A stretch of 64,000 nt of DNA from the NCBI RefSeq assembly GCF_009829085.1, contig NZ_WUQY01000007.1, forward strand, positions 54,649 through 118,648. Direction: 5' to 3'. Made by a program: the position numbers and the translations under genes. The notes beneath the pieces were generated by a model. That model was not told where the DNA came from. It saw only the letters and a list, made by a program, of their open reading frames with translations, and ran no database searches. Source of the DNA: Sphingobacterium bovisgrunnientis (GTDB lineage: Bacteria > Bacteroidota > Bacteroidia > Sphingobacteriales > Sphingobacteriaceae). This document shows, piece by piece, positions 1-8,871 of this stretch; the first letter of the stretch is position 1, and every line of letters begins with the position of its first letter.

Positions 1-330
1 GTTGATGTAAATATTATGAGTTCTTACAAAATTCACGGTGATAAACCATTCGAATATTCAGGTGCTTCGAATAATATGTATCAAACGCAACATGATGAAT
101 TGGTCGCAGCTGTACGTAGTGGAAAAACAATCAATGATGGTGACCATATGGTAAACTCTACTTTATTCGCCATTTGGGGGAAAGTATCTGCATACACCGG
201 TAAACGTATAACACTAGAACAAATATTATCCTCACAAGAGGTTTTAAGTCCGAATTCAAATGCCTATTCGTGGGATATGCCAGAGGATACTTTTGAAATT
301 GCAAGGCCAGGGATGAAATCATTTGTATAA
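1..330 (+). CDS. Gfo/Idh/MocA family oxidoreductase, C-terminal part (5' end outside window)
   Basis: The reading frame is open from the first base, so the gene begins before the window and only about 109 C-terminal residues are seen. The visible part carries a stretch of the type QHDELVAAVRSGKTINDG, then STLFAIWGKVSAYTGK, and ends with a WDMP...PG pattern. This is the usual tail of the long, often exported Gfo/Idh/MocA sugar dehydrogenases of Bacteroidota. The NAD(P)-binding half is not in view, so cofactor and substrate cannot be judged. Its stop codon overlaps the start of the next oxidoreductase by one base (TAATG), which indicates an operon and coupled translation. Confidence 0.8.
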   Translation, partial: VDVNIMSSYKIHGDKPFEYSGASNNMYQTQHDELVAAVRSGKTINDGDHMVNSTLFAIWGKVSAYTGKRITLEQILSSQEVLSPNSNAYSWDMPEDTFEIARPGMKSFV

Positions 331-1400
331 TGAATAAAATTAAAATATTAGTTGTAGGCTGTGGAAATATGGGGGCTTCACATGCCAAAGCTTACCATGA
401 CTTTTCAGAATTTGAAATTGTAGGCTTAGTGTCTCGCGGTAATAGTAAAGTTGAATTGCAAAAGCAATTGGGTGTTGATTATGCGCTTTTCGATGATTAC
501 GAAGATGCATTATTAGCGACAAATCCTGATGCTGTGTGTATTTCTACATATCCTGATACACATGAAGATTATGCAGTCAAAGCATTTGAAAATGGTGCCC
601 ATGTGTTTATTGAAAAGCCTCTTGCGGACACGGTTATTGGTGCTCACCGTGTGATTGATGCAGCCAATAAAGCCAAGAAGAAATTAGTAGTTGGTTATAT
701 CCTAAGACATCATCCTTCTTGGATGCGATTCATAGAAGAGGGGAAAAAGTTAGGTTCGCCTTTGGTATTTCGAATGAACCTAAATCAACAGAGTCAAGGT
801 TATATGTGGGATGTACATCGTAACTTAATGAAAAGCTTAAGCCCAATAGTGGATTGTGGTGTTCATTATATAGATATCATGTGTAAGATGACCATTGCTA
901 AACCAGTATCTGTATCTGCTATTGGCGCGCGATTGACGGATGATATTCCTGTGGATAATTACAATTATGGACAGTTACAAATTCGTTTTGATGACGGCTC
1001 TGTAGGATGGTATGAGGCAGGCTGGGGGCCTATGGTTAGCCAAACAGCTTTCTTTGTAAAAGATGTCATCGGTCCCAAGGGTGCTGTTTCTATAGTTGCA
1101 AACGCAGCTTCAAAAGATGGTCAGTCGGATTCTGTAGAAGCGCACACTAAGACAGAGTCAATTCGTGTGCATCATGCTTTAATTGATGAAAATAATAAGT
1201 TTGTAAAAGAAGACGAATGGATTAATCTTGCAGATGAACCAGATCACCAAGAATTATGCAATCGTGAGCAGCGTTTTTTTTGGGATGCAATCAAAAACGA
1301 TTGGGATCTTTCCAAATCAATGGATGATGCGTTGAATAGTTTAAAAATTGCTTTAGCCTGTGATGAAAGTGTAAAATCAGGAGAGATTGTAAGATTATAA
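330..1400 (+). CDS. Gfo/Idh/MocA family NAD(P)-dependent oxidoreductase
   Basis: A 356-residue cytoplasmic sugar or inositol dehydrogenase type protein. The N-terminus holds a Rossmann nucleotide-binding loop (VVGCGNMGASH, residues 8-18). The family EKP motif is at residues 95-97, with the lysine expected to act in catalysis. Residues D175 and H179 in DCGVHYIDIM fit the usual active-site Asp/His pair. The C-terminal half is the alpha/beta dimerisation and substrate domain. It overlaps the preceding oxidoreductase by one base, so the two are probably co-transcribed and act on the same or successive sugar intermediates. The exact substrate cannot be read from the sequence. The operon ends at a strong hairpin right after the stop codon. 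Confidence 0.85.
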   Translation: MNKIKILVVGCGNMGASHAKAYHDFSEFEIVGLVSRGNSKVELQKQLGVDYALFDDYEDALLATNPDAVCISTYPDTHEDYAVKAFENGAHVFIEKPLADTVIGAHRVIDAANKAKKKLVVGYILRHHPSWMRFIEEGKKLGSPLVFRMNLNQQSQGYMWDVHRNLMKSLSPIVDCGVHYIDIMCKMTIAKPVSVSAIGARLTDDIPVDNYNYGQLQIRFDDGSVGWYEAGWGPMVSQTAFFVKDVIGPKGAVSIVANAASKDGQSDSVEAHTKTESIRVHHALIDENNKFVKEDEWINLADEPDHQELCNREQRFFWDAIKNDWDLSKSMDDALNSLKIALACDESVKSGEIVRL

Positions 1401-1414
1401 GCGGAATGCAAATA

Positions 1415-1459
1415 AAAACAAAGCCGTCTCGATTAATAAATTTTAGACGGCTTTGTTTT
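1415..1459. terminator. Bidirectional rho-independent terminator
   Basis: A 15-bp perfect stem (arms 1415-1429 and 1445-1459, core AAGCCGTCT/AGACGGCTT) encloses a 15-nt loop. The stem is flanked by A and T runs on both sides, so it can end transcripts from the oxidoreductase operon (plus) and the GH43 gene (minus), which converge here. Confidence 0.85.
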
Positions 1460-1464
1460 TGCAA

Positions 1465-2418
1465 TTATTTTAAAGGATGTTTCACCCCAGTAAATGTCAT
1501 CTTAACGGGCAAAATTTTACCATCTTTATCGAATTTCATCTCATCAATACAGGTTACACGGTCGTGAGCGCTTGTCTTACCAAGAGGTCGTCTGTGATAC
1601 ACGATATAATATTTTTCTTCGTTTGGAATCTTAATTATAGAATGGTGTCCAGCGCCAGTAGCGACGGCAGGATCTTGTTCAAGGATAGTATTTATTCTTT
1701 CAAAAGGCCCTAAAGGGTTGTCCGCGATAGCGTACGCGACTTTATAATCTGGACCTGTCCAGCCGCCTTCAGACCACATGAAATAGTATTTTCCATCTTT
1801 AATAAACATAGTTGGTCCCTCAACGTAATCCTTCGGTGTGACTTCTTTATAATAACTTCCGTCTTCAAAGGGTAGCAGTTTTGTGAAATCAGAACTTAGC
1901 TTAACCACATTACAGTGTTTCCAACCTCCATAGTACATGTAAAAAGTTCCGTCTTTATCCTTAAAAACGTATTGATCAATTGGCTGAGCTCCGTTTATAA
2001 TATCGCTTATTAAAGGTTTTCCTAATAAATCTTTATAAGGTCCTTCTGGTTTATCGGATACAGCCACACCAATTCCTCCAATTTGCCCTTGATGTACATC
2101 ATTTGCTGCGAAAAAAAAATAATACTTGCCTTTATTTTCTATTACAGAAGGAGCCCACATTGCACGTTTTGCCCATTTAACCTCAATATTATCAATTATG
2201 TTGCTGTGTTTTTTCCAAGATACCAAATCCTTAGAGGAGAATGCGTCAAATTTAATTTGTTCATCATAAGGAGCAGAGTAGGTAGGGAAAATCCAATATG
2301 TATTGTTATAAATAATTGCTTCAGGATCTGCATAATTTCCTGGAAAGACGGGGTTTTGTTGACTAAATGCATTTAGCGATAATGCAAAGAGTATGCTGAA
2401 TAAAAATGTTTTTCTCAT
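1465..2418 (-). CDS. Secreted glycoside hydrolase family 43 protein
   Basis: A 317-residue five-bladed beta-propeller glycosidase. An N-terminal signal peptide (about residues 1-19, ending NAFSQ) points to export. The three GH43 acidic residues can be placed: general base D31 in NYADPE, the pKa-modulating D148 in AQPIDQY, and the acid E200 in DYVEGP. GH43 members cleave alpha-L-arabinofuranosyl, beta-xylosyl or galactosyl linkages; the subfamily cannot be fixed from sequence reading alone. It stands alone, convergent with the oxidoreductase operon and with no SusC/D pair next to it. The length is that of a single catalytic domain without carbohydrate-binding modules. Confidence 0.85.
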   Translation of the reverse strand: MRKTFLFSILFALSLNAFSQQNPVFPGNYADPEAIIYNNTYWIFPTYSAPYDEQIKFDAFSSKDLVSWKKHSNIIDNIEVKWAKRAMWAPSVIENKGKYYFFFAANDVHQGQIGGIGVAVSDKPEGPYKDLLGKPLISDIINGAQPIDQYVFKDKDGTFYMYYGGWKHCNVVKLSSDFTKLLPFEDGSYYKEVTPKDYVEGPTMFIKDGKYYFMWSEGGWTGPDYKVAYAIADNPLGPFERINTILEQDPAVATGAGHHSIIKIPNEEKYYIVYHRRPLGKTSAHDRVTCIDEMKFDKDGKILPVKMTFTGVKHPLK

Positions 2419-2568
2419 AAAATCTATAGATTGATGTGTTGATAGGAATAAAGATACTGAATTGTTCCAAGGATTAGCGGAATAAAAGTAACATATTGAA
2501 TATAACTTGTTCGAAGTGTTGCAAAGGAAGTTTGTATAGATGTGGTTATGGGATAGCTATAAACGCAA

Positions 2569-2594
2569 AAAGGCTTATCATATGATAAGCCTTT
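2569..2594 (-). terminator. Terminator of the tRNA-Gly/tRNA-Leu unit
   Basis: A perfect 26-nt palindrome (13-bp stem, core AAAGGCTTATCAT) begins just after the 3' end of tRNA-Leu. In minus-strand reading it is followed by a T run, as expected for intrinsic termination. Confidence 0.8.
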
Positions 2595-2595
2595 G

Positions 2596-2680
2596 TACCT
2601 AGGGCGGGAATCGAACCCGCACTCCTTTAACAGGAACAGGATTTTAAGTCCTGCGTGTCTACCAGTTCCACCACCTAGGC
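2596..2680 (-). tRNA. tRNA-Leu (anticodon TAA)
   Basis: An 85-nt class II tRNA. The acceptor stem GCCTAGG pairs with the 3' strand through seven pairs, the first a G-U. The anticodon loop CTTAAAA gives TAA. A long variable arm and the T-loop GGTTCGATTCC are present. No CCA is encoded. It lies 9 nt downstream of tRNA-Gly on the same strand. Confidence 0.95.
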
Positions 2681-2689
2681 AACTCTGGG

Positions 2690-2762
2690 AGCGAAAGACG
2701 AGATTCGAACTCGCGACCCCAACCTTGGCAAGGTTGTGCTCTACCAACTGAGCTACTTTCGC
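2690..2762 (-). tRNA. tRNA-Gly (anticodon GCC)
   Basis: A 73-nt tRNA with acceptor GCGAAAG/CTTTCGC, D-arm GCTCAGTTGGTAGAGC, anticodon stem CAACC/GGTTG with loop TTGCCAA, and T-arm CGAGTTCGAATCTCG. CCA is not encoded. It is the first gene of the two-tRNA transcript. Confidence 0.95.
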
Positions 2763-2817
2763 TTTTTAAGTCTTTCAATTTTGTTATGAACATCGCGTCC
2801 GTCCCGATTTGATGATG

Positions 2818-2848
2818 CAAATATAGAGCTATAATCCATTTCTGCAAA
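2818..2848 (-). promoter_or_regulatory. Bacteroidota-type promoter of the tRNA unit
   Basis: On the minus strand TTTG (2848-2845), a 19-nt spacer and TATATTTG (2825-2818) match the Bacteroidota sigma-ABfr consensus of TTTG at -33 and TAnnTTTG at -7. The -7 element lies 55 nt upstream of tRNA-Gly, leaving a short trimmed leader. Confidence 0.8.
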
Positions 2849-2859
2849 ATGTTTTTCAA

Positions 2860-3285
2860 AATAAAAGCGCTTTTTTCCGCTTAAAAGCTCCATTTGTTTG
2901 ATAATCAGTGATAATAATTTTAGGACAGATAATAAAAATTGTAAATCTGAGTTTTGAGTAGAATTATTTTTAGAATTTATCTTCTAAAATGTTTTTGAGT
3001 ATATTTTAATCTCTTTTGTTCTGATATTTAAGGTAATTATGTGTTTTAAATCAATAAAATGAATAATTATTAAAGTTTTTAATTAGTTTTTTATTTAAAA
3101 ATCACAATTATTCTTGTTTTGTATTTAAATATTTCCATTATTTGTCTTATAATTTTATTGAAAACTAAAAATCATAATATAATAAGTGCAAATAATGTAA
3201 TATTTGAAGTGATTTTTGTTAAATATGGAATTATTTTTATTGAAAATGATTAATTAACCTATTAACACAAATTAAAAACAAGTTT
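2860..3285. other. AT-rich spacer between tRNA promoter and porin gene
   Basis: About 425 bases of very AT-rich sequence with no open frame of useful length on either strand and no clear RNA gene. It must hold the porin promoter and a leader, but I found no exact TAnnTTTG box; the nearest is a TAATATTTG around 3200, with one extra spacer base. Confidence 0.5.
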
Positions 3286-4326
3286 ATGAGAAAAAAATCT
3301 TTACTATTGTCGTTATTTATGATGGGTGCATTCACTTATGCGCAAGAAAACACTAGTGGAATTGAAATTTCTGGCTCTGCTGATGCTTATTACAAATATG
3401 ATTTTGCAAAAGGTGAAAATATCGGGACATATTTTGCTAACGATCATAATTCTATTTCTATAGGAATGATTAGTTTAGGCTTAAAGAAATCAACTGGTAA
3501 AGCTTCATTCGTAGGCGAATTATCTTTTGGTCCTCGTGGACAATACCAATCACTTCTAAATGGAGATGGAGAGAGCGCTAATGAAAGCAATACATTTCAT
3601 ATTCAAAATCTCTATATGGATTATGCTTTCACAGAAAAATTTTCAATGACAGCAGGTTTTATGGGAACATTCATTGGATATGAAGTAATTTCACCAGCTG
3701 CAAATTTTCACTATAGTACTTCGTATTTATTCGGAGCTGGACCATTTCAAAATGCAGGTATTAAAGGTACTTTTGCGTTCTCTGACAAAGTGTCTTTAAT
3801 GGCTGGATTATTTAATGATTGGAATGAATACAAAGATTTAAACGGTGTCTCGCATTTTGGTGCTCAATTGAGTTTAGCTCCAGTGGATGGATTAAGTGTA
3901 TATGCTAATTTCTTGACAGGTTCTTCTGCAGGAGGAAAAGATGAATATTCTTCTGGTACTATTTATGATTTAGTGGCTAGTTACGATTTTACAGAAAAAT
4001 TCTCATTAGGTCTTAATGCTGCTGATTATTCATTCAAGACAGATGGAGGGTATCAAGGAGTTGCATTGTATCCAAAATATAGTATTACAGAGAATGTTCA
4101 AATAGGGGCGAGAGGTGAATACTTTAAATTTAAAGATGTGGGGGCGGTTGATGGAGCATCTGTAACCTCATTGACATTGTCAGGAAAATTAACTCATGGA
4201 GGATTGTCTTTGATTCCTGAGTTCAGATTTGATTCAAATGATTCAAAACCTTTCTTGAAAAGTGATTTCACTACAGCAACAAAATCAGCTTCACAAGTAT
4301 CATTAGCATTGGTATATGCTTTCTAA
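3286..4326 (+). CDS. Outer-membrane porin of the OmpL-like beta-barrel type (BBP2-like)
   Basis: A 346-residue protein with a signal peptide (MRKKSLLLSLFMMGAFTYAQ) and alternating hydrophobic/polar strands throughout. It ends in an aromatic residue (LALVYAF), as outer-membrane beta-barrels do. Phrases such as LYMDYAFTEKFSMTAGFMGTF and TTSYLFGAGPFQNAGIK-like strands fit the putative porin family PF07642 common in Bacteroidota. It should allow diffusion of small solutes across the outer membrane. It is a single-gene unit with a long AT-rich upstream region and a strong terminator. A family call at the level of fold is firm; the transported solute is unknown. Confidence 0.75.
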   Translation: MRKKSLLLSLFMMGAFTYAQENTSGIEISGSADAYYKYDFAKGENIGTYFANDHNSISIGMISLGLKKSTGKASFVGELSFGPRGQYQSLLNGDGESANESNTFHIQNLYMDYAFTEKFSMTAGFMGTFIGYEVISPAANFHYSTSYLFGAGPFQNAGIKGTFAFSDKVSLMAGLFNDWNEYKDLNGVSHFGAQLSLAPVDGLSVYANFLTGSSAGGKDEYSSGTIYDLVASYDFTEKFSLGLNAADYSFKTDGGYQGVALYPKYSITENVQIGARGEYFKFKDVGAVDGASVTSLTLSGKLTHGGLSLIPEFRFDSNDSKPFLKSDFTTATKSASQVSLALVYAF

Positions 4327-4366
4327 AAAGAGTTCTACAATTAGTCAAATTGGTTTATAAATGGTA

Positions 4367-4395
4367 AAGGGGATTTTGCTCATCAAAATCCCCTT
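4367..4395. terminator. Bidirectional terminator after the porin gene
   Basis: A 12-bp perfect stem (AAGGGGATTTTG with CAAAATCCCCTT) and 5-nt loop lie between two converging genes, 40 nt after the porin stop and 10 nt after the end of the minus-strand gene. Confidence 0.85.
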
Positions 4396-4404
4396 ATTCT
4401 TTCG

Positions 4405-4821
4405 TTATTCAGCTGCTTTTTTCAAATTTTCTAATTCTTTGCGAAGAGCTGTAATCTCGGCTTGTTGTTCTTTGATGGCAGCTACTAAAACAGGAATTAA
4501 GTTTTCGTTGTTTACTTCGTCATATTTCATTGCTTTAGTCGCATTTTTACCAGTTTTATAAATTTTGGATTGCGTCTTAACAACTTCTGGTGACGCATTT
4601 TCTGCAGTAAATCCAAACTGTTTTGTTTTCGGTAATTCGAGTGTTTTATATTTATCCGTATTGTAATTAAATGTTACGGGCTCTAAACTGTTTAAAACAG
4701 CAAATGGTTTAGAAATAGTTTGAACATTTACTTTTAATTCTTTCTCGTTTATTTGTTGAGCACTTGCTGTGTTAGCGATACCCAAAATAGCACTTATAAT
4801 GACGATAGTTTTGATAGTCAT
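4405..4821 (-). CDS. Exported protein with peptidase S74-like (tail-fibre chaperone) C-terminal region
   Basis: A 138-residue protein with a signal peptide (cleavage near NTASAQQ). The remainder resembles the end of S74 intramolecular-chaperone domains. It has a segment of the form LNSLEPVTFNYNTDKY, a FGFTAENASPEVV segment (usually GFIAQE.. PE.V), and a closing NLIPVLVAAIKEQQAEITAL that runs into a coiled coil. In phage spikes this domain trims itself off after trimerisation. Many Bacteroidota carry exported versions with no phage context, of unknown role. Here almost the whole mature protein is this domain, without an upstream fibre. Whether it is self-cleaving is not clear from sequence. 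Confidence 0.6.
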   Translation of the reverse strand: MTIKTIVIISAILGIANTASAQQINEKELKVNVQTISKPFAVLNSLEPVTFNYNTDKYKTLELPKTKQFGFTAENASPEVVKTQSKIYKTGKNATKAMKYDEVNNENLIPVLVAAIKEQQAEITALRKELENLKKAAE

Positions 4822-4873
4822 AGTTATATGATTTTAAATGTAAATTAGTATTAATATATAAAAGATATAGTTT

Positions 4874-5173
4874 TTACGCTATATTATTTGGAGGCGGGTA
4901 ATGCAAATGGAAATGTCGGAAAGGAAGCATTTTCTTGGGATCAAAAAAATCCAGTTCGCGACTATTTGAACTAAAGAAAAAACCAGTGTGCGACTGAAAA
5001 AAGACTTCTATCTCGTATAATTTTTCAACCTCTTTCGTTTCCTTTTCTCCAACAAAATGCTCTAAAAATTCAATTTCGTGGGAAACGGCATGCAGCAAAG
5101 TAGAAGATGTCTTGTAAGTCAAACAAGACAATAGAATAACTGAAAGTATATACTTAACAAGTCTTATGCGCAT
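4874..5173 (-). CDS. Small exported or membrane-anchored hypothetical protein
   Basis: A 99-residue frame that I do not recognise. The first 25 residues (MRIRLVKYILSVILLSCL...) look like a signal peptide or membrane anchor, with a cysteine at 17 that could be a lipobox of weak quality. The rest is rich in His, Phe and Glu (HAVSHEIEFLEHF, then FRHFHLHYPPP at the C-terminus), which might bind metal, but that is a guess. It is a monocistron between two minus-strand genes with about 110 nt of leader. It could be a chance frame, though its composition resembles a real protein. Confidence 0.45.
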   Translation of the reverse strand: MRIRLVKYILSVILLSCLTYKTSSTLLHAVSHEIEFLEHFVGEKETKEVEKLYEIEVFFQSHTGFFFSSNSRELDFFDPKKMLPFRHFHLHYPPPNNIA

Positions 5174-5283
5174 GTATAGCTGTCTAATCTTTTGATATAA
5201 TGTGAATTATTCCGTAAAAATAAATAAATCTTAGTTTCAACAAAATATTAATTCTGTTACATTTTTGTCATTTAAGAAAAATA

Positions 5284-5760
5284 CTAATCTTTTAATCTTT
5301 GAAAAATTAAATCACTCTCGTAGCCTTTCGATTGAATATAGCGAACCAATTTAGCTTTATCTGTGTATGATAATCTTTGGATATCATCACCTGCTTTCAT
5401 TTTGATAAGATGATCAAGCTTCTCTATATATTCGTCATAATCGATTTCTTTTAGTGCGATTTTAATCAATGGTGGCGTAATTCGCTTTGATTTTAGGTGT
5501 TGTATAATTTTAACTTTTCCCCAATCTTTCATTCGAAATTTACCGCGCACATAAGCTCTTGCGAAACGTTCTTCATTTAGGAAATTTTCAGAAATTAAAT
5601 TTGCAATAATATTTTCTACATCATTCTCATACAACCCCATATCATATAATTTGTCACGAACTTCTTGTTGTGCGCGCTCCTGATATGCACAATAATTTTC
5701 CATCTTTAATTTTGCTTGATGCGGAGTATATTTCTTTTTATTTCTTTCGAGATCTTCCAT
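5284..5760 (-). CDS. recX: Regulatory protein RecX
   Basis: A 158-residue, mostly helical protein with the three-helix repeats of RecX: YCAYQERAQQEVRDKLYDMGL near residue 28, FLNEERFARAYVRGKFRMKDWGK near 66, and a final YTDKAKLVRYIQSKGYESDLI near 131. RecX binds RecA filaments and limits recombinase and SOS activity. The length is normal. The gene is divergent from murF-alr, with 69 nt between the start codons once the murF start at 5830 is used. No recA is in the window. Confidence 0.9.
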   Translation of the reverse strand: MEDLERNKKKYTPHQAKLKMENYCAYQERAQQEVRDKLYDMGLYENDVENIIANLISENFLNEERFARAYVRGKFRMKDWGKVKIIQHLKSKRITPPLIKIALKEIDYDEYIEKLDHLIKMKAGDDIQRLSYTDKAKLVRYIQSKGYESDLIFQRLKD

Positions 5761-5829
5761 AGTACAAATCTTGAAAAAATAGAAGACATATTAAAAAATT
5801 ATGGTCAAATTTGTATTAACAACAAAGCT

Positions 5830-8262
5830 ATGTACGTAATATCTGATTTCCTCGAAAGTTTAAAACTATTAAAAAAGACACTTCCAAATCCAGATTTGAC
5901 ATTTGATAAGCTGGCGTACGATACACGTAAAATACATACAGGAGAACAAAGTGTGTTTTTTGCCTTGAAGGGTCATCAAGATGGACATAAGTATATAAAA
6001 GATGCTTATCAGAAAGGCATTCGAAATTTTGTTGTATCCGATTTAAATCTGAATATTAATTCTTATACTGCTGCGAATTTTATTTGGGTAGAAAATACGT
6101 TGCGCGCTTTGCAAGCCATGGCTACACGGCATCGGAATACACTTAATATACCGATTGTTGGCATTACCGGAAGTAACGGTAAAACTATAGTAAAGGATTG
6201 GTTGGTGCAACTTCTCAAGGAGGATAAAAAAGTGTATCAAAGTCCCAAAAGCTATAATTCACAGCTTGGTGTGGCGTTGTCTCTATGGAATTTAGCGAAT
6301 AATTTTGAATTGGCTTTTATTGAGGCAGGAATAAGTAAGCGCGATGAAATGCACTATTTGCAGAAAATGATTCAGCCAAATTGGGGGATTTTTACCTCAT
6401 TGGGTACAGCGCATAGGGAAGGTTTTTCTTCGAAAGATGAAAAACTACAAGAGAAATGGAAGTTGTTTACTCACGCTGAAAAAATTATTGCGCCTTCTGC
6501 ACAACTTTCTGAGGAGTTTTTATCCGACTCCCGCGTAGTTAGTTGGGGGATTTTACCGACAGATAAGCTACTAGTAAAATCAATATTAAATTTAAATTTG
6601 TCTTCTCAGCTGTCGCTCGCCTACGAGCATTTGGAATTTCAAATTGAAATTCCATTTACGGACAAAGCTTCAATTGATAATGCGCTTACCTGCGTACTGT
6701 TCATGCTGGAGATGGAATATGACGTCAATGTTATCCAGGAGAGAATTCGCACATTAAAGTCTTTGGATATGCGTCTAAAGCTTAAGAAGGGAAAGAACCA
6801 CAGTAGTATTATTGACGATACGTATTCAAATGATTTAGCTTCACTCAATATTGCTTTGGATTTTTTGAATCAACAAAATCAATTTGAAAGAAAGATCCTG
6901 GTTTTAAGTGACTTTGAGGGTGAAGAGTGGACCGAAAAATTTCAGATTAAATTACATAATTTACTTAGTTCAGTCTCTTTGGAAGAAATTGTTTTGATTG
7001 GTAGTCGATTTAAATCATTTGTTCCAACTTCGAAAGCAAACATTCACTATTTCGATCGTACCGAAGAATTGTTGGCAAGTTTGTCGCAATTGGATTTTTC
7101 GAATGCAGTCGTTTTAATTAAAGGAGCACGAAAATTCAAATTAGAATCACTAAGTCGTCGGTTAACAGAAAAATCGCACGAAACAGTTTTGCAAATTAAT
7201 TTGAAAGCGTTGGAGCATAATCTTAAACAATACCGTTCTAAAATAGATTCTTCTGTGAAAATGATGGCAATGGTTAAGGCTTTCTCATATGGCAGTGGTT
7301 CGTTTGAGGTGGCGAACGTATTGCAATTTAATAATGTGGATTATTTGACTGTAGCATTTGTAGATGAAGGTAGTGAATTGCGACGTGCAGGAGTCAGATT
7401 GCCCATTATGGTTCTAAGTCCACATGAAAGCGCATTTGATGATATTATCGAATATAATATTGAACCTGAGATATATTCTTTGCGGATACTTAAAGCATTT
7501 GTTGAATATTTGAGAGATCAGAATATACAGAATTATCCGATACATTTGAAATTGGATACAGGCATGCATAGACTTGGATTTATGGAAAGCGAAATCGAAG
7601 ATTTGCTTGATATTTTAATAAATAATAAAGAGGTGAAAGTTGTTTCTGCTTTCTCTCATTTGGTAGGAGCAGGATCAAAAGATTTGATTGATTTCACAGC
7701 ACATCAAATTACTGTTTATAATACTATAGTCAATAAAATCAAAAATGCCTTGCGCTATGATTTTATTCGACATATTTGCAATACTTCGGGTATCACTCAG
7801 TATCCAGAAGCCCATATGGATATGGTTCGTTTGGGAATAGGTCTTTATGGTTATGACATGAGTTCACAAGATTTAGATTTGGAAGAAGTTGGAATATTGA
7901 AAACTACAATAACTCAAATCAAACATATTCCAAAAACAGAGACTGTCGGCTACGATAGAAAAGGTGTTTTGACGCGAGATTCCATTATTGCTACTGTGAA
8001 AATTGGCTATGCCGATGGTTATAATAGACGCTTTGGAAATGGAGTTGGAGAAATGCTAGTGAATGGTCAAATGGTTCGGACGGTAGGTAATATTTGTATG
8101 GATATGTGTATGCTTGATATGACTGATGTATATGCAAAAGAGGGAGACGAAGTAATTGTATTTCCAGATGTGACTGAGGCATCTCGACGAATTGGTACTA
8201 TTTCATATGAATTGCTAACGGGCATTTCGGCACGAGTCAAACGGGTTTATTATTACGAATAA
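5830..8262 (+). CDS. murF-alr: Bifunctional UDP-MurNAc-tripeptide:D-Ala-D-Ala ligase / alanine racemase
   Basis: An 810-residue fusion of two peptidoglycan precursor enzymes. The N-terminal half is a Mur ligase with the ATP-binding loop ITGSNGKT near residue 113 and a central and C-terminal ligase domain to about residue 450. The C-terminal half is a PLP-dependent alanine racemase with the cofactor lysine K483 in AMVKAFSYGSG, and the VGYDRKG and IGYADGYNR motifs. The racemase makes the D-alanine that is joined and attached by the ligase. I chose ATG 5830 (MYVISDFLESL) because the open frame upstream runs into recX and does not align with MurF. The same fusion is known from other Bacteroidota. 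A DUF502 gene follows 11 nt later. Confidence 0.92.
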   Translation: MYVISDFLESLKLLKKTLPNPDLTFDKLAYDTRKIHTGEQSVFFALKGHQDGHKYIKDAYQKGIRNFVVSDLNLNINSYTAANFIWVENTLRALQAMATRHRNTLNIPIVGITGSNGKTIVKDWLVQLLKEDKKVYQSPKSYNSQLGVALSLWNLANNFELAFIEAGISKRDEMHYLQKMIQPNWGIFTSLGTAHREGFSSKDEKLQEKWKLFTHAEKIIAPSAQLSEEFLSDSRVVSWGILPTDKLLVKSILNLNLSSQLSLAYEHLEFQIEIPFTDKASIDNALTCVLFMLEMEYDVNVIQERIRTLKSLDMRLKLKKGKNHSSIIDDTYSNDLASLNIALDFLNQQNQFERKILVLSDFEGEEWTEKFQIKLHNLLSSVSLEEIVLIGSRFKSFVPTSKANIHYFDRTEELLASLSQLDFSNAVVLIKGARKFKLESLSRRLTEKSHETVLQINLKALEHNLKQYRSKIDSSVKMMAMVKAFSYGSGSFEVANVLQFNNVDYLTVAFVDEGSELRRAGVRLPIMVLSPHESAFDDIIEYNIEPEIYSLRILKAFVEYLRDQNIQNYPIHLKLDTGMHRLGFMESEIEDLLDILINNKEVKVVSAFSHLVGAGSKDLIDFTAHQITVYNTIVNKIKNALRYDFIRHICNTSGITQYPEAHMDMVRLGIGLYGYDMSSQDLDLEEVGILKTTITQIKHIPKTETVGYDRKGVLTRDSIIATVKIGYADGYNRRFGNGVGEMLVNGQMVRTVGNICMDMCMLDMTDVYAKEGDEVIVFPDVTEASRRIGTISYELLTGISARVKRVYYYE

Positions 8263-8273
8263 TCTAGATTAAT

Positions 8274-8870
8274 ATGTTTAAGAAGTTGTTTCAAAGGGTT
8301 TTATATTATTTAATTAAAGGTGTACTTGTTGTTGTGCCTGTTGCTGGTGCTGTATTTCTTATTATTTGGATTTTCGCATCACTCGATAATGCACTTAATA
8401 TTTCGCAGCATTTTCTGGAAGATGAAAATGGGCATCCGTTATACATTCCTGGAGGAGGTTTGTTAATGGTAATTTGTATTCTAATATTGGTTGGTTTTAT
8501 ATTTACTACTTTCGTAACAGAGCCTATCCGTAATTGGCTGAGTCGTACAGTAAATAGAATTCCATTATTTAATACACTATATTCTTCGATTAAGGATTTT
8601 ACCGAGGCTTTTGTTGGTGATGCTAAAAAATTCAACGAACCTGTATTAGTAAAAGTGAATGATATGGGTTTAAAAAAAATTGGTTTTTTAACGCAACGAG
8701 ACTTAGCAAAAATTGGTTTGGAAGGTGAAGTAATTGTTTACTTTCCATTTTCTTATTCACTAGCAGGACAGGTAGTTGTGGTGGAAAGCAAATATGTGTC
8801 AAAATTGAATATGTCTGCTACAGATGCGATGAAATTGGTTGTATCGGGAGGTGTGTCAGGTTTAGAATAA
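8274..8870 (+). CDS. DUF502 family integral membrane protein
   Basis: A 198-residue protein with two hydrophobic segments (about residues 14-34 and 60-82). The family signature follows, IRNWLSRTVNRIPLFNTLYSSIKDFTEAFVG, and later YFPFSYSLAGQVVVVE. DUF502 proteins sit in the inner membrane and their role in bacteria is not established. The gene follows murF-alr by 11 nt and precedes the next gene by one base, so all three are probably one transcript. Family assignment is firm; function is open. Confidence 0.88.
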   Translation: MFKKLFQRVLYYLIKGVLVVVPVAGAVFLIIWIFASLDNALNISQHFLEDENGHPLYIPGGGLLMVICILILVGFIFTTFVTEPIRNWLSRTVNRIPLFNTLYSSIKDFTEAFVGDAKKFNEPVLVKVNDMGLKKIGFLTQRDLAKIGLEGEVIVYFPFSYSLAGQVVVVESKYVSKLNMSATDAMKLVVSGGVSGLE

Positions 8871-8871
8871 C

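Noticed and set aside
2424..2859. Minus-strand open frames over the tRNA genes
   Set aside because: They read through tRNA-Leu and tRNA-Gly and have no protein-like content.
5716..5829. Longer N-terminus for MurF-alanine racemase
   Set aside because: It overlaps recX on the other strand and the extra residues do not fit the MurF start; ATG 5830 does.
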